Source: CAZNXJ01 sp964577115 (GTDB lineage Bacteria > Planctomycetota > Planctomycetia > Pirellulales > Pirellulaceae). Taken from it: a stretch of 53,251 nt of DNA. The stretch spans positions 1 through 53,251 of the forward strand of contig CAZNXJ010000034.1 of NCBI GenBank assembly GCA_964577115.1. The letters run 5' to 3'. Below the pieces are notes generated by a model. It made no database searches. It worked only from the letters and a program-made list of their open reading frames with translations, and was not told the DNA's origin. A program made the translations under genes and the position numbers. Below are positions 43,799 to 51,663 of the stretch, one piece after another. How positions within the stretch are numbered: the first letter of the stretch is position 1; each line of letters begins with the position of its first letter.

Positions 43799-44213
43799 AC
43801 GGATGGCTCGGCGTTGCCGGACACCGCGGGGCGTAAATTGTCCGGGAATTACAGCACATTCTTGGGGACGCTGCGGGACGGGCGGACACGCCTTCAGCGT
43901 GACCTCTGCACTTTACAGAAAAGTCACGTTTCGCTACCTTTACGCCGCGCTTGATGACCGCCACGACGACGGTTTGGGAAAGCTTTTCGAGCTCAAAATC
44001 TGGGCTCGACAAGGAACTGCAAACGGGCGACGATCGGACGCCTGTAGGGCCGTGGCCGGGCAGCGTTCGTCAAGCATTCCATTCGGAAATCGCATTCACG
44101 CGCGAGGCTTCTTGGTCGCGTGCTCGCTCGTAGGTGTCACGAATTACCAGCGCTGCCTGCTCCGGTATCTGGCGCAGCGCGATTGATAGGCTGACAACAC
44201 GGAGGAGGTCGGC
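43799..44213. other. Intergenic region before rimI
   Basis: In this 415-nt gap CCGGACA/TGTCCGG (43817-43823, 43839-43845) makes a weak hairpin after the giant gene, without a T-tract. A TTTACA-N17-TACCTT pair around 43912-43940 is a weak promoter. Open frames here have no ribosome site or recognisable product. Confidence 0.45.
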
Positions 44214-44735
44214 ATGGAGCCGCAAGGCAAGCAGGAGCTGCAAACCCACATCCGCTGGATGATTCGTCGCGACATGCCCGAGGTGCTCGCGATTGAAGAG
44301 GGCAGCTTCGAGTTTCCCTGGTCCGAAGAGGATTTCATCCGGTGCCTGCGTCAGCGCAATTGCATCGGCATGGTTTCGGAATGCGAGGAGCGCATCGTCG
44401 GCTTCATGATTTACGAGCTGCATCGCAATCGGCTGCATGTGCTCAATTTCGCCGTTCATCCTGACTTCCGCCGTTCGGGCGTCGGCCTCCGGATGATTAA
44501 CAAGCTGATCAGCAAGCTCTCGCCGCAGCGCCGCGACCGCATCATGCTCGAGGTGCGTGAAACCAATCTGGCCGCGCAGCTGTTCTTCCGCAGCGTCGGC
44601 TTCCGAGCGATCTCGGTACTGCGCGACTTCTACGATGACACGGTCGAAGACGCGTACCTGATGCAGTACCGGTACCAGGCACCAGCCGAAGTGCCGTCGC
44701 TGGGAACGAGCCGCATTTCGCGGCTGGCAGGCTGA
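44214..44735 (+). CDS. rimI: Ribosomal protein S18 alanine N-acetyltransferase (RimI-like)
   Basis: RimI acetylates the N-terminal alanine of ribosomal protein S18. The 173-residue GNAT protein has the acetyl-CoA binding block VHPDFRRSGVGLRMI, preceded by HVLNFAV (strand 4) and followed by MLEVRETNLAAQLFFRSVGF, the typical RimI C-terminal part; FEFPWSEEDF near the start is also RimI-like. GGAGGAGG lies 5-6 nt before the ATG. It is slightly longer than E. coli RimI (148) because of both ends. It stands alone, convergent with a PlsC-like gene. Confidence 0.9.
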   Translation: MEPQGKQELQTHIRWMIRRDMPEVLAIEEGSFEFPWSEEDFIRCLRQRNCIGMVSECEERIVGFMIYELHRNRLHVLNFAVHPDFRRSGVGLRMINKLISKLSPQRRDRIMLEVRETNLAAQLFFRSVGFRAISVLRDFYDDTVEDAYLMQYRYQAPAEVPSLGTSRISRLAG

Positions 44736-44743
44736 TCATCGCG

Positions 44744-44774
44744 GCCGGCGCTTGCGATGGGCCGCGGCGCCGGC
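44744..44774. terminator. Hairpin between convergent rimI and plsC-like gene
   Basis: GCCGGCGC (44744-44751) and GCGCCGGC (44767-44774) form a perfect 8-bp stem in a 91-nt convergent gap. The sequence GGCGCTTGCGATGGGC within it is also found, with one mismatch, just after the DUF423 gene. Confidence 0.45.
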
Positions 44775-44826
44775 TCGCCTTGCCGCGAAGGGCTTTGGGG
44801 GTAATGGGTGGGCTCGCTCGGACAGG

Positions 44827-45600
44827 TTACTCGGCTGGCTTCCAGGTCCGGCCGGCTACTTGAGGCTCGAAGTCAGGGCGGCCCGCCATCCTCGCAATTT
44901 CACGCACGCAGATCATTAGTGCTTCGCGGACTGCTTCGGAATCTCCTTCCCGTCCGAAGTAAGCGCTCAGGTCGATCGGGCGGCCAATCTTTACCCGCAC
45001 CCGTGCCGGCGTGATTATCGGGCTCCAGGCGGATCCCTTGTAAGGCGCGCCCTCGATGTAGCACGGGATGATGGGAACGCGCGAGCGCAGAGCGACGACG
45101 ATGGCTCCGGGGCGCACGGGCAACATCAAATCGTTCGTCGTATTAATGCGTCCCTCGGGAAACATGCCGACCAGCTCGCCGTTGCTGGCAAAGCGCAATG
45201 CGGTGCGTGTGGCGGCCGCATCAATGCCGCCGCGATTGGTCGGAATGACCTCGCACTGTTTCAGAAACCAGCGGAAGTACGGGTGAACGCAGTACTCCTT
45301 GGCCACCATCCAATGGACGGGCCGGCCCGCGATGATCTGGAAGAAGAACGGATCGATGCTGCTGCGGTGGTTTGAGATGAGCACGGCACCGGCGTTGTCG
45401 TTGACGGGTAAGCGCCGTGGGATGCTGGCCCGCCACAAAAAGCGCGTTAATAGAATCGCGCCAAACAGCAACATCCACTGCGCGGGCCCGTAGCGCCCGC
45501 GCCGATACTTCACGATACCGAGGACCAAAGGGACCAGGAGCAGAAGTGCCAGCCAAACGGCAGACAAGATCTGGTGCACGTCAGCGTTCATAGGGCCCAT
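44827..45600 (-). CDS. PlsC-like acyltransferase, second copy
   Basis: The 257-residue protein belongs to the lysophosphatidate acyltransferase family. One or two N-terminal transmembrane helices (about 10-30 and 43-55) precede the catalytic NHRSSIDP (H-x4-D, about 77-84), then VIPTNRGGID and the FPEGRIN block (about 147-153), with PCYIEGAPYKG further on. It differs clearly from the plsC at 11590-12315, so substrates may differ. It follows the ATP-grasp gene by 97 nt in the same direction. Start is ATG 45600; ATG 45591 is equally possible. Confidence 0.88.
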   Translation of the reverse strand: MGPMNADVHQILSAVWLALLLLVPLVLGIVKYRRGRYGPAQWMLLFGAILLTRFLWRASIPRRLPVNDNAGAVLISNHRSSIDPFFFQIIAGRPVHWMVAKEYCVHPYFRWFLKQCEVIPTNRGGIDAAATRTALRFASNGELVGMFPEGRINTTNDLMLPVRPGAIVVALRSRVPIIPCYIEGAPYKGSAWSPIITPARVRVKIGRPIDLSAYFGREGDSEAVREALMICVREIARMAGRPDFEPQVAGRTWKPAE

Positions 45601-45697
45601 GTTTACTCGAATTGAACGTCCCGAGGCGAGCGGCTTCCGTTCGCACGCCCGCCTGAGTCCGGGTCAGCATCATAGCCGCTACGCTGGTCGAAGAGGC

Positions 45698-46831
45698 TCA
45701 GCATCGAAGAATTCGTTGCACATTGCGCGCTCGCCGCACGAGCTGCTCGCGTACGCCGCGTCCCGTGTCAGCCGCCGCAAAGACCGTTAGCACCGGCTGG
45801 CCGGCCTCGATCCGCTGGCCGGGAGGCGGGATGTCCGCGACTGCGGGCCATGGCTCGCGGCGTTGCCGAGCGACCATTCGGTGCGGCACGTTGTCGGGCA
45901 CTACCGTTGCACGGCGCGCAAACAGGATCAGTTTGCCGAAACATTGTCGCATCCGCGGACGCGGGCGCACTACTTTCAGCTCGCCTGCACACGCCGCGAG
46001 GTGCTCGGCCACCAGCGAGCTTCCGCATGCACGTTCGAGCAATTCGCACGAAGCCGTATAGCGTGGGTTGATCTCGACCGGCCACGCCTCGCGACCGTCC
46101 CATACGAAGTCGATGCCAAAGATCCCACGCAGGCCGAATGCGGCGGCGAGCGTTCGGCCGATTGGCAGTATGCGCTCCTGAAGCAGTGGACGATGGATGG
46201 GTCCGATCGAGCCGGCGTACTGAAACGCGCGGCTGCCGAACGCCTCGAGCCCGACCCATTGACGCGTGACGCCGACGAGCGCCGCGTCGGCGCCGCTGGA
46301 AAGAAAAACAGCACTGTACGAACGGCCATCGATGTACTGCTGTAAGTAGTCGTTGTCGGGATCGACGTCGGGCAGCGGATGCTGATGCGTTCCGTATCGG
46401 CGTACGTGCGTCCCGGACGAGGATGCTCGTCGCTTGACGACCCACTGCCCATTGGGTGCTGGTTGGTCTCCGCGTCGTAACGCCGGAAAGGCAAAACCGC
46501 CACTCCGCAGGATCTCCGCGACACGCCATGGATCGCGAACCTGCTCGAGCACTTCGGCCGGGTTGCCGCGGAGCGGCATGCGCCGACTCAGCTCGCCAAC
46601 CAGCCCGCGATAATTCTCGATGGCGCCGGTATACATCCAGGGCCCGGTGGGCTCGGTGGCCAGCGCATCCAGGATCCCCGCCGGATAGGCGTCGACACGG
46701 ATGGCTCGGCAGCGATCGATCAGATCCAGATCCGCGAAGCAATCCACGGCGACCGGCGCGAGGCCACCGCGTAGAGCGCTGAACGCGGCCGCTCGGACGC
46801 TTGCACCAACAATGTAAAGCCGCTCCGTCAC
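45698..46831 (-). CDS. ATP-grasp ligase of the tetrahydromethanopterin gene group
   Basis: The 377-residue protein is an ATP-grasp enzyme, forming C-N or similar bonds via acyl phosphates. Visible are an N-terminal Rossmann-like part (RLYIVGASVRAAAFSALRGG), the ATP-grasp lysine block GQWVVKRRASSSGTHVRRY, GIFGIDFVWDG and the metal-binding VEINPRYTAS. The tail ADIPPPGQRIEAGQPVLTVF resembles a biotin carboxylase-type beta-hairpin. A protein of this type is commonly found with methanopterin-linked C1 genes in planctomycetes and methylotrophs, where it is thought to act in cofactor synthesis. GTG at 46831 is chosen as start (GACGAGG 6 nt before); a TTG further up is less supported. It is divergent from fae. 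Confidence 0.78.
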   Translation of the reverse strand: MTERLYIVGASVRAAAFSALRGGLAPVAVDCFADLDLIDRCRAIRVDAYPAGILDALATEPTGPWMYTGAIENYRGLVGELSRRMPLRGNPAEVLEQVRDPWRVAEILRSGGFAFPALRRGDQPAPNGQWVVKRRASSSGTHVRRYGTHQHPLPDVDPDNDYLQQYIDGRSYSAVFLSSGADAALVGVTRQWVGLEAFGSRAFQYAGSIGPIHRPLLQERILPIGRTLAAAFGLRGIFGIDFVWDGREAWPVEINPRYTASCELLERACGSSLVAEHLAACAGELKVVRPRPRMRQCFGKLILFARRATVVPDNVPHRMVARQRREPWPAVADIPPPGQRIEAGQPVLTVFAAADTGRGVREQLVRRARNVQRILRC

Positions 46832-46951
46832 CGCGTGCCTCGTCCCCAGCGCGTCACCGCCGCGGGTGCTTTGCAACCCCTACGCGTTATGCTAATGTTT
46901 CGGCTTTCCATCGGCGACGTTTTTCGACAGATGCAGTTCAGGGAGTCACTC

Positions 46952-47449
46952 ATGTCCATGTATATCGGCGAAGCGCTGTTCGGTGACGGAAACGAAGTCG
47001 CTCACATCGATCTTCTGATCGGCTCGAAAGACGGTCCCGTGGGTGTTGCTTTCGCCAACGCACTGGCTCGTCAGAGCGAAGGTCACACCAACCTGCTGGC
47101 CGTGTTGACGCCCAATCTGGCTGTTAAGCCCGCAACGGTAATGGTCACGAAGGTGACCATCAAGGGCATGAAGCAAGCCGTCCAGATGTTCGGCCCCGCG
47201 CAGGCGGCGGTTGCGAAAGCTGTTGCGGATTCGGTGGCCGATGGAGTGATCCCCAAGGACAAGTGCGAAGATCTCGTCATCGTCTGCGGTGTGTTCATTC
47301 ACCCGGCGGCCGAGAGTGACAAGAAGATTTATGATTTCAACTATCAAGCGACGAAAGACGCCATCGCGAATGCGATGAAGGGAAGCCCGACCGTTGACGA
47401 GATGCTCGCCGGAAAAGACCAAGCAGCTCATCCGTTCCGCGGCTTCTAG
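46952..47449 (+). CDS. fae: Formaldehyde-activating enzyme
   Basis: Fae joins formaldehyde to tetrahydromethanopterin, giving methylene-H4MPT, the entry step of H4MPT-linked formaldehyde oxidation. The 165-residue protein begins MSMYIGEALFGDGNEVAHID and contains DLLIGSKDGPVGVAFANAL and LLAVLTPNLAVKPATVMV, all characteristic; the His in VAHIDL is the conserved active-site residue of the family. Length fits (about 165-170). GGGAG lies upstream of the ATG at 46952; an open frame to 46835 is not supported. A small hairpin with TTTT follows the stop, so fae may be more abundant than downstream genes. Presence of fae is typical of planctomycetes and methylotrophs. Confidence 0.96.
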   Translation: MSMYIGEALFGDGNEVAHIDLLIGSKDGPVGVAFANALARQSEGHTNLLAVLTPNLAVKPATVMVTKVTIKGMKQAVQMFGPAQAAVAKAVADSVADGVIPKDKCEDLVIVCGVFIHPAAESDKKIYDFNYQATKDAIANAMKGSPTVDEMLAGKDQAAHPFRGF

Positions 47450-47455
47450 TCTTCG

Positions 47456-47474
47456 GCAGCCCGAGGGCTGTTTT
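47456..47474 (+). terminator. Short hairpin with T4 between fae and mtdC-like gene
   Basis: CAGCC (47457-47461), tetraloop CGAG, GGCTG (47466-47470), then TTTT (47471-47474). A weak intrinsic terminator, perhaps allowing partial read-through to the downstream genes. Confidence 0.5.
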
Positions 47475-47539
47475 GTCGGAAACGTTTTGAGCGCTGCGTG
47501 CCTCGGTGCTCGCAGCGCTCGTCGGCCGTTCATCTGCCC

Positions 47540-48409
47540 ATGAGCAAATCACGTATCCTGGTTCAGCTTGACTCCGACGCGCATGCCAGCGTGTTCGACG
47601 CCGTCGTGGCCGTCGATGCCGGCGTCGAGCACCTATTGCAGTACAGCCAGGTCGAGCCGGACAAGGTGCGCGATCTCGTTCACGGGGCGATGTTCACACG
47701 CGGTCCGGACGATCTAAAGAGCACCGCGATCTTTATCGGCGGTGCTGATGTTACGCGCGGCGAGCGGCTTTTGGGCGAAGTCACTCGGTGCTTCTTTGGG
47801 CCGATGCGCGTGTCGGTCATGCTGGACGCGAACGGAGCTAACACGACCGCTGCCGCTGCCGTTCTCTCGGTCGCCGATCACGTCGCTCTCGATGGGGCCA
47901 CCGCATTGGTACTCGGTGGGACCGGACCCGTGGGCCAGCGAGCGGCCCGGTTGCTGGCCGCACGCGGCGCTCAGGTTCGCGTGGCGTCCCGGCAGTTGTC
48001 ACGAGCCGAACAGGTATGCCAGGAGCTGGCTCGCCGAGACCTGAAGGCACAGCTCACGCCCGTCGCGACCGCGAATGCCGAGGATACCGAGCGAGCGCTC
48101 GACGGAGTTGCCATTGTGATTGCCGCTGGCGCGGCGGGCGTGCGCTTGCTGCCGTCTTCGTGCTGGCAACGCGCCGAGGCGCTTCGGGTGCTCGTCGACC
48201 TGAATGCCGTACCGCCCCTAGGCATCGAAGAGATTGAAGTAACGGACCGGGCCGTCGAGCGGCACGGTAAGACGTGTTACGGTGCAATCGGCGTGGGGGG
48301 ACTGAAAATGAAGATCCACAAAGCCGCGCTCCAGCAGCTCTTCACTGCCAACGACCAGGTCCTGGATGCCGAAGAAATCTACGGCATCGGTGAACGCCTC
48401 AAGGCGTAA
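47540..48409 (+). CDS. mtdC: NAD(P)-dependent methylene-H4MPT dehydrogenase
   Basis: The enzyme oxidises methylene-H4MPT to methenyl-H4MPT with NAD(P)+, the step after Fae. The 289-residue protein begins MSKSRILVQLDSDAHASVFD, followed by AVDAGVEHLLQY, then the Rossmann fold ALVLGGTGPVGQRAARLLA (about 128-146) and VRVASRQLSRAEQV, and ends with IGVGGLKMKIHKAAL, a typical block of the MtdB/MtdC family. Whether it is closer to MtdB or to planctomycete MtdC cannot be decided by eye, so the symbol is provisional. ATG at 47540 is chosen. It follows fae by 90 nt and precedes the molybdopterin gene by 11 nt, suggesting one operon. Confidence 0.88.
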   Translation: MSKSRILVQLDSDAHASVFDAVVAVDAGVEHLLQYSQVEPDKVRDLVHGAMFTRGPDDLKSTAIFIGGADVTRGERLLGEVTRCFFGPMRVSVMLDANGANTTAAAAVLSVADHVALDGATALVLGGTGPVGQRAARLLAARGAQVRVASRQLSRAEQVCQELARRDLKAQLTPVATANAEDTERALDGVAIVIAAGAAGVRLLPSSCWQRAEALRVLVDLNAVPPLGIEEIEVTDRAVERHGKTCYGAIGVGGLKMKIHKAALQQLFTANDQVLDAEEIYGIGERLKA

Positions 48410-48420
48410 GGCCACGCGCT

Positions 48421-49455
48421 ATGTCGCGGCTCCCGCCCGGCCAGCAACTTGTTGCCGCCGGTAAGTGGCCCGTGGTGGGCGAACGCGCCCCTCTTCCGCC
48501 GCCCGAAACGTGGACGCTCGACATCTCTGGTCTCGTCGAACAGCCCCGCAGTTTTTCGCTCGGCGAGCTGCAATCGTTTCGTGCTGGCCAGTACAAGTGT
48601 GACATCCACTGCGTGACGCGCTGGTCGAAGCTCGATGTCGTGTGGACGGGAGTCGAGCTGCGCACGCTGCTCGACGCTTGCCGTCCCCAGCCTGCCGCGA
48701 AGTTCGTTTCCTTCATGGCGCACAGTCCACGCGCCCATAGCACATCATTGCCGCTCGACGACGCCCTCCAGCTCGGCGTGATCGTAGTCTGGGCCGCCGA
48801 CGGTGTTCCGCTGGCACTCGAGCACGGTGGGCCGCTCCGCATCGTCACGCCGCAGCGATACTTCTACAAAAGTGTGAAATGGGTTTCGCGCGTCGAACTG
48901 CTCGAGAACGATCGGCTCGGTTACTGGGAGGCGAATGCCGGTTATCACAACCATGCGGATCCATGGCAGGAGCAGCGCTACCTTGCCGCTCGAGTCACCA
49001 AGCAGGAGGCCGCGCGCCTGATCGCCTCGCGCGATTTCCGCGATCGCGATCTTCTGGGAATCGTCGCGGCCGGACGCGAATTGGCGGGATTGCGTGCCGA
49101 GCGGGCTTTGCTGCGCAATGCAGACTTCCGCGACGCGCAGCTGCAGGGCGCTGATTTCACGAGTGCGAATCTGTCGAACGCGCATTTTGAACGAGCGTCG
49201 CTGCAAGCGGCCTCGCTGCGGGATGCTGATCTCGAGGGCGCAAACTTTGAAGGCGCGGATCTGCGCGGAGCGTGCCTGGTCGGAGCGTCCATTTTCGGGG
49301 CGACGTTTGTGCCGCCGGGAACGCCGCTTGCCGAACAGGCGCGGCGAGGGGCCCGGGTAGATCGGCATACGCAGTTCAATCCGGTGGCTTTTGAACAATT
49401 GACGCCCGAACAGGCCGACTACCTCCGGCGAACCTGGCCTCAGCACGGTGGTTGA
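48421..49455 (+). CDS. Sulfite oxidase-type molybdopterin domain fused to pentapeptide repeats
   Basis: The first about 190 residues form a sulfite oxidase/YuiH-type molybdopterin-binding domain: WTLDISGLVEQPRSFSLGEL, the Cys-bearing CDIHCVTRWSKLDVVWTGVE (Cys 60 and Cys 64, the second being the expected molybdenum ligand), PLRIVTPQRYFYKSVKWV and LGYWEANAGYHNHADPWQEQ. After a short linker, about residues 222-300 are pentapeptide repeats (ADFTS, ANLSN, ASLRD, ADLEG, ANFEG, ADLRG), which fold as a right-handed quadrilateral helix. No signal peptide is present, so the protein seems cytosolic. The gene starts 11 nt after mtdC, implying co-transcription. Substrate and the role of the repeat domain are unknown. 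Confidence 0.82.
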   Translation: MSRLPPGQQLVAAGKWPVVGERAPLPPPETWTLDISGLVEQPRSFSLGELQSFRAGQYKCDIHCVTRWSKLDVVWTGVELRTLLDACRPQPAAKFVSFMAHSPRAHSTSLPLDDALQLGVIVVWAADGVPLALEHGGPLRIVTPQRYFYKSVKWVSRVELLENDRLGYWEANAGYHNHADPWQEQRYLAARVTKQEAARLIASRDFRDRDLLGIVAAGRELAGLRAERALLRNADFRDAQLQGADFTSANLSNAHFERASLQAASLRDADLEGANFEGADLRGACLVGASIFGATFVPPGTPLAEQARRGARVDRHTQFNPVAFEQLTPEQADYLRRTWPQHGG

Positions 49456-49586
49456 AAGCGTTCAGATGGATGTTGGGAATTCCCGCGAGTGAGGCGGGGA
49501 TGGTTGCCGAGTAGTATGGAAGGCGCGCGACGTACCGCAGCGTGCGCAATTCTCCCCCGCTTCCCAGCCCGCCAGGATTCCCGCCC

Positions 49587-49823
49587 ATGCGATCGATGAT
49601 ACGACGAGCGCTCGTGGCGCTGCTAATGACCGCTTTCCTTTCCGTCAGCGCCTGGGCGGCCGAGCCGACCTATCGCGTCATTCAGCGCAAGGCCCCTGCG
49701 GCTCGGCAAACGGCACAACCTCGTAACGGCTATGCGTACGGATGGTTCGGAGCCACGCGGCACCAACACGCCGAACGCCATTTTGGCTACTACCGCCGCT
49801 ATACACAGTGGTCACGGCGGTGA
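49587..49823 (+). CDS. Small secreted YGWFG-type protein
   Basis: The 78-residue product has a clear signal peptide (MRSMIRRALVALLMTAFLSV, cleavage near AWAAEP), leaving about 50 residues with NGYAYGWFGA, then His/Tyr/Arg-rich RHFGYYRRYTQW. Small proteins with such a YGWFGA motif recur in planctomycete genomes; function is unknown. The start is ATG at 49587; the frame is open to 49542 without a signal-peptide start. It is convergent with the outer-membrane barrel gene, 32 nt apart. Confidence 0.68.
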   Translation: MRSMIRRALVALLMTAFLSVSAWAAEPTYRVIQRKAPAARQTAQPRNGYAYGWFGATRHQHAERHFGYYRRYTQWSRR

Positions 49824-49855
49824 GCGGCGAAGTGCCAGGCACGAAGCGCCATCTG

Positions 49856-51601
49856 CTAGCTGCGGCCGAAGCCGAAGAAGAAGCTGAAGTTCTCGATGTC
49901 GTCCGTGTCCTCACGCGCGATCGGAACGGCAAAGTCCAGCGCGATGGGCGCCGGGCCCAGTGCAGGAATCGAGATGCGCAGACCGAGACCCGGAGCAACA
50001 CGGAAGTCGTCCCATTCGATTTCGATTTTCTCTTCCACGGTCCCGAAATCCACGAACGCAACGCCGCGGATCATGTCGTCTGCGGTGAGCGGAAACATGT
50101 ACTCAACGGCGCCCAGCATCCGGAACTCACCGCCCACGCGCACCGTGTTCTCGACCGGCGAGGCACCGCGGAAGTCGAAGCCACGCAGTGTTGAATAACC
50201 ACCCGCGAAGTAGTTTTCGAAGATCGGCGTTTGCGATCCCGAAAACCCGAACCGCGAGCTGAAGGCGAGCGTGTGGCGTCCCGAGCCATCAGGGCGCTCG
50301 GTAACCAGGAAGTATTTACGGTAATCGATTTCCCCGCGCGGATAGTCGAAGTCGCCAAACACTTGTTCATAGCTCAGCTCGATATAATGCCCCTCCGTTG
50401 GCAGGAACGGCACATCGCGCGTATCGTGTGTTAGCGAGAAACGCGGGCTGTAGAGCGCGTTATCACCAATGACGTCGTCCAGATCCTTCACGCCGACGAC
50501 GCGTGGATCGTGAATATTGACGTTCTCCATACGGAGCGCCGTGGTGAATGACAGGTCCGGTGTGAGGCGATATCCGAGCGCAACGCGCCCACCAAGACGC
50601 TGCTCGTCCCAGTCAAAATACCGGCGGTCATAGAAGAAGCCGCTGAGGTTCAAACTGACCTGCGTATCGAACAAGTACGGCTCGGTGAAGCTGACCAGGT
50701 ACCGCTGAACCTGATTACCTGGCACGGCTTCCAGTCGGAAGCCTTGGCCGGCTCCGCGCCACGCAGTGCCGTTCAGAATATCGTCCCAACTCGTCGGAAC
50801 ACGCCTCCAATCAAAGTTGCGTTCGTCGAGAACGATCTGGCCCGTCACGCCCGCGTCCGAGTTGACGCCGACGCCCACCATGAACTGACCGGTTCGTGCT
50901 TCCTGAACAATCACGTCCCAGGGAACCGTCGTGCCCGGCGGTGGGACGGCCAGAGCCGGCGGCAAGTTGGTCGGAAGTTCCACGGGCGGCGTGGATGGTT
51001 CGCTGAGAAACCCGCCGGGGGCCGGGGCGGCCGGGATGATTCCCGGAGCGGGTGGTGGAGCAAACGAGTCGGTCAAGCCACCGGGACCTGCCGGAGCCTG
51101 ATACTGGGCCTGCTGGGCGGTGGCTTCATTGGCCGCCATTCCGAACCGCGTGTAATCATTGGAACCGGGAGTATAGCGGTTCAGATCCGCGTCCGGGGAT
51201 TGCCCACGCACGTTGGCTCGAACCGGGCCGGACGTTTGCACGGCCGGGAGCTGGTTCGGGGACGGTGGAACGTTGGGTGCTGCAGCCGCCGGGGCCGCGG
51301 TCGCAGCGCTCGGAGTTGTACTCGTCGTTGTCGGCGCTGCTGCGGTCGTCATCGCCGCCGCGCTCGGGGTGGCGGTGAACTGGGGGCTTGCCGTGCGAGC
51401 CGGCAGAGCCGATGGGGGCTCGGCAGCGTCAAACGCATTGGACGGCTGAGTAGCTTGCGACGTGGATCCCCGGTGCGCTTCCCCTGGTGGAGCGAACGTA
51501 CCGAGCGGGGCAGCGCAGCCCACGAGCGACACTGCCATCAGCAAGCTCAGCGTCACGCCGGGCGCTGATACGAATTGGTGAGGACAAATTCGGTCTGGCA
51601 T
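49856..51601 (-). CDS. Omp85-type outer-membrane barrel lipoprotein without POTRA
   Basis: The 581-residue protein has a lipoprotein signal peptide with the lipobox SLVGC (lipidated Cys about 29), then about 170 residues of Ala/Pro/Thr-rich low complexity, then a beta-barrel from about 225 to the end. The barrel matches the BamA/TamA surface-antigen family: NFDWRRVPTSWDDILNG-type opening, SFTEPYLFDTQVSLNLSGFF, DTRDVPFLPTEGHYIEL, the loop-6 motif STLRGFDFRG (about 471-478), and an aromatic C-terminal FSFFFGFGRS. No POTRA domain is present. The companion POTRA protein lies immediately upstream (62 nt gap), in the same direction. ATG at 51601 is preferred over TTG at 51613. Likely part of outer-membrane protein assembly. 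Confidence 0.85.
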   Translation of the reverse strand: MPDRICPHQFVSAPGVTLSLLMAVSLVGCAAPLGTFAPPGEAHRGSTSQATQPSNAFDAAEPPSALPARTASPQFTATPSAAAMTTAAAPTTTSTTPSAATAAPAAAAPNVPPSPNQLPAVQTSGPVRANVRGQSPDADLNRYTPGSNDYTRFGMAANEATAQQAQYQAPAGPGGLTDSFAPPPAPGIIPAAPAPGGFLSEPSTPPVELPTNLPPALAVPPPGTTVPWDVIVQEARTGQFMVGVGVNSDAGVTGQIVLDERNFDWRRVPTSWDDILNGTAWRGAGQGFRLEAVPGNQVQRYLVSFTEPYLFDTQVSLNLSGFFYDRRYFDWDEQRLGGRVALGYRLTPDLSFTTALRMENVNIHDPRVVGVKDLDDVIGDNALYSPRFSLTHDTRDVPFLPTEGHYIELSYEQVFGDFDYPRGEIDYRKYFLVTERPDGSGRHTLAFSSRFGFSGSQTPIFENYFAGGYSTLRGFDFRGASPVENTVRVGGEFRMLGAVEYMFPLTADDMIRGVAFVDFGTVEEKIEIEWDDFRVAPGLGLRISIPALGPAPIALDFAVPIAREDTDDIENFSFFFGFGRS

Positions 51602-51663
51602 GCTGTTTGGCAAAGTCGAAACGGTGGAGTTCGGCAGTCAAGGGTGGCCGCGATACCGCGAAA

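Noticed and set aside
43761..44186. 141-codon open frame between the giant gene and rimI
   Set aside because: Overlaps the end of the giant gene, lacks a ribosome site, and has Arg-rich shadow-like composition.
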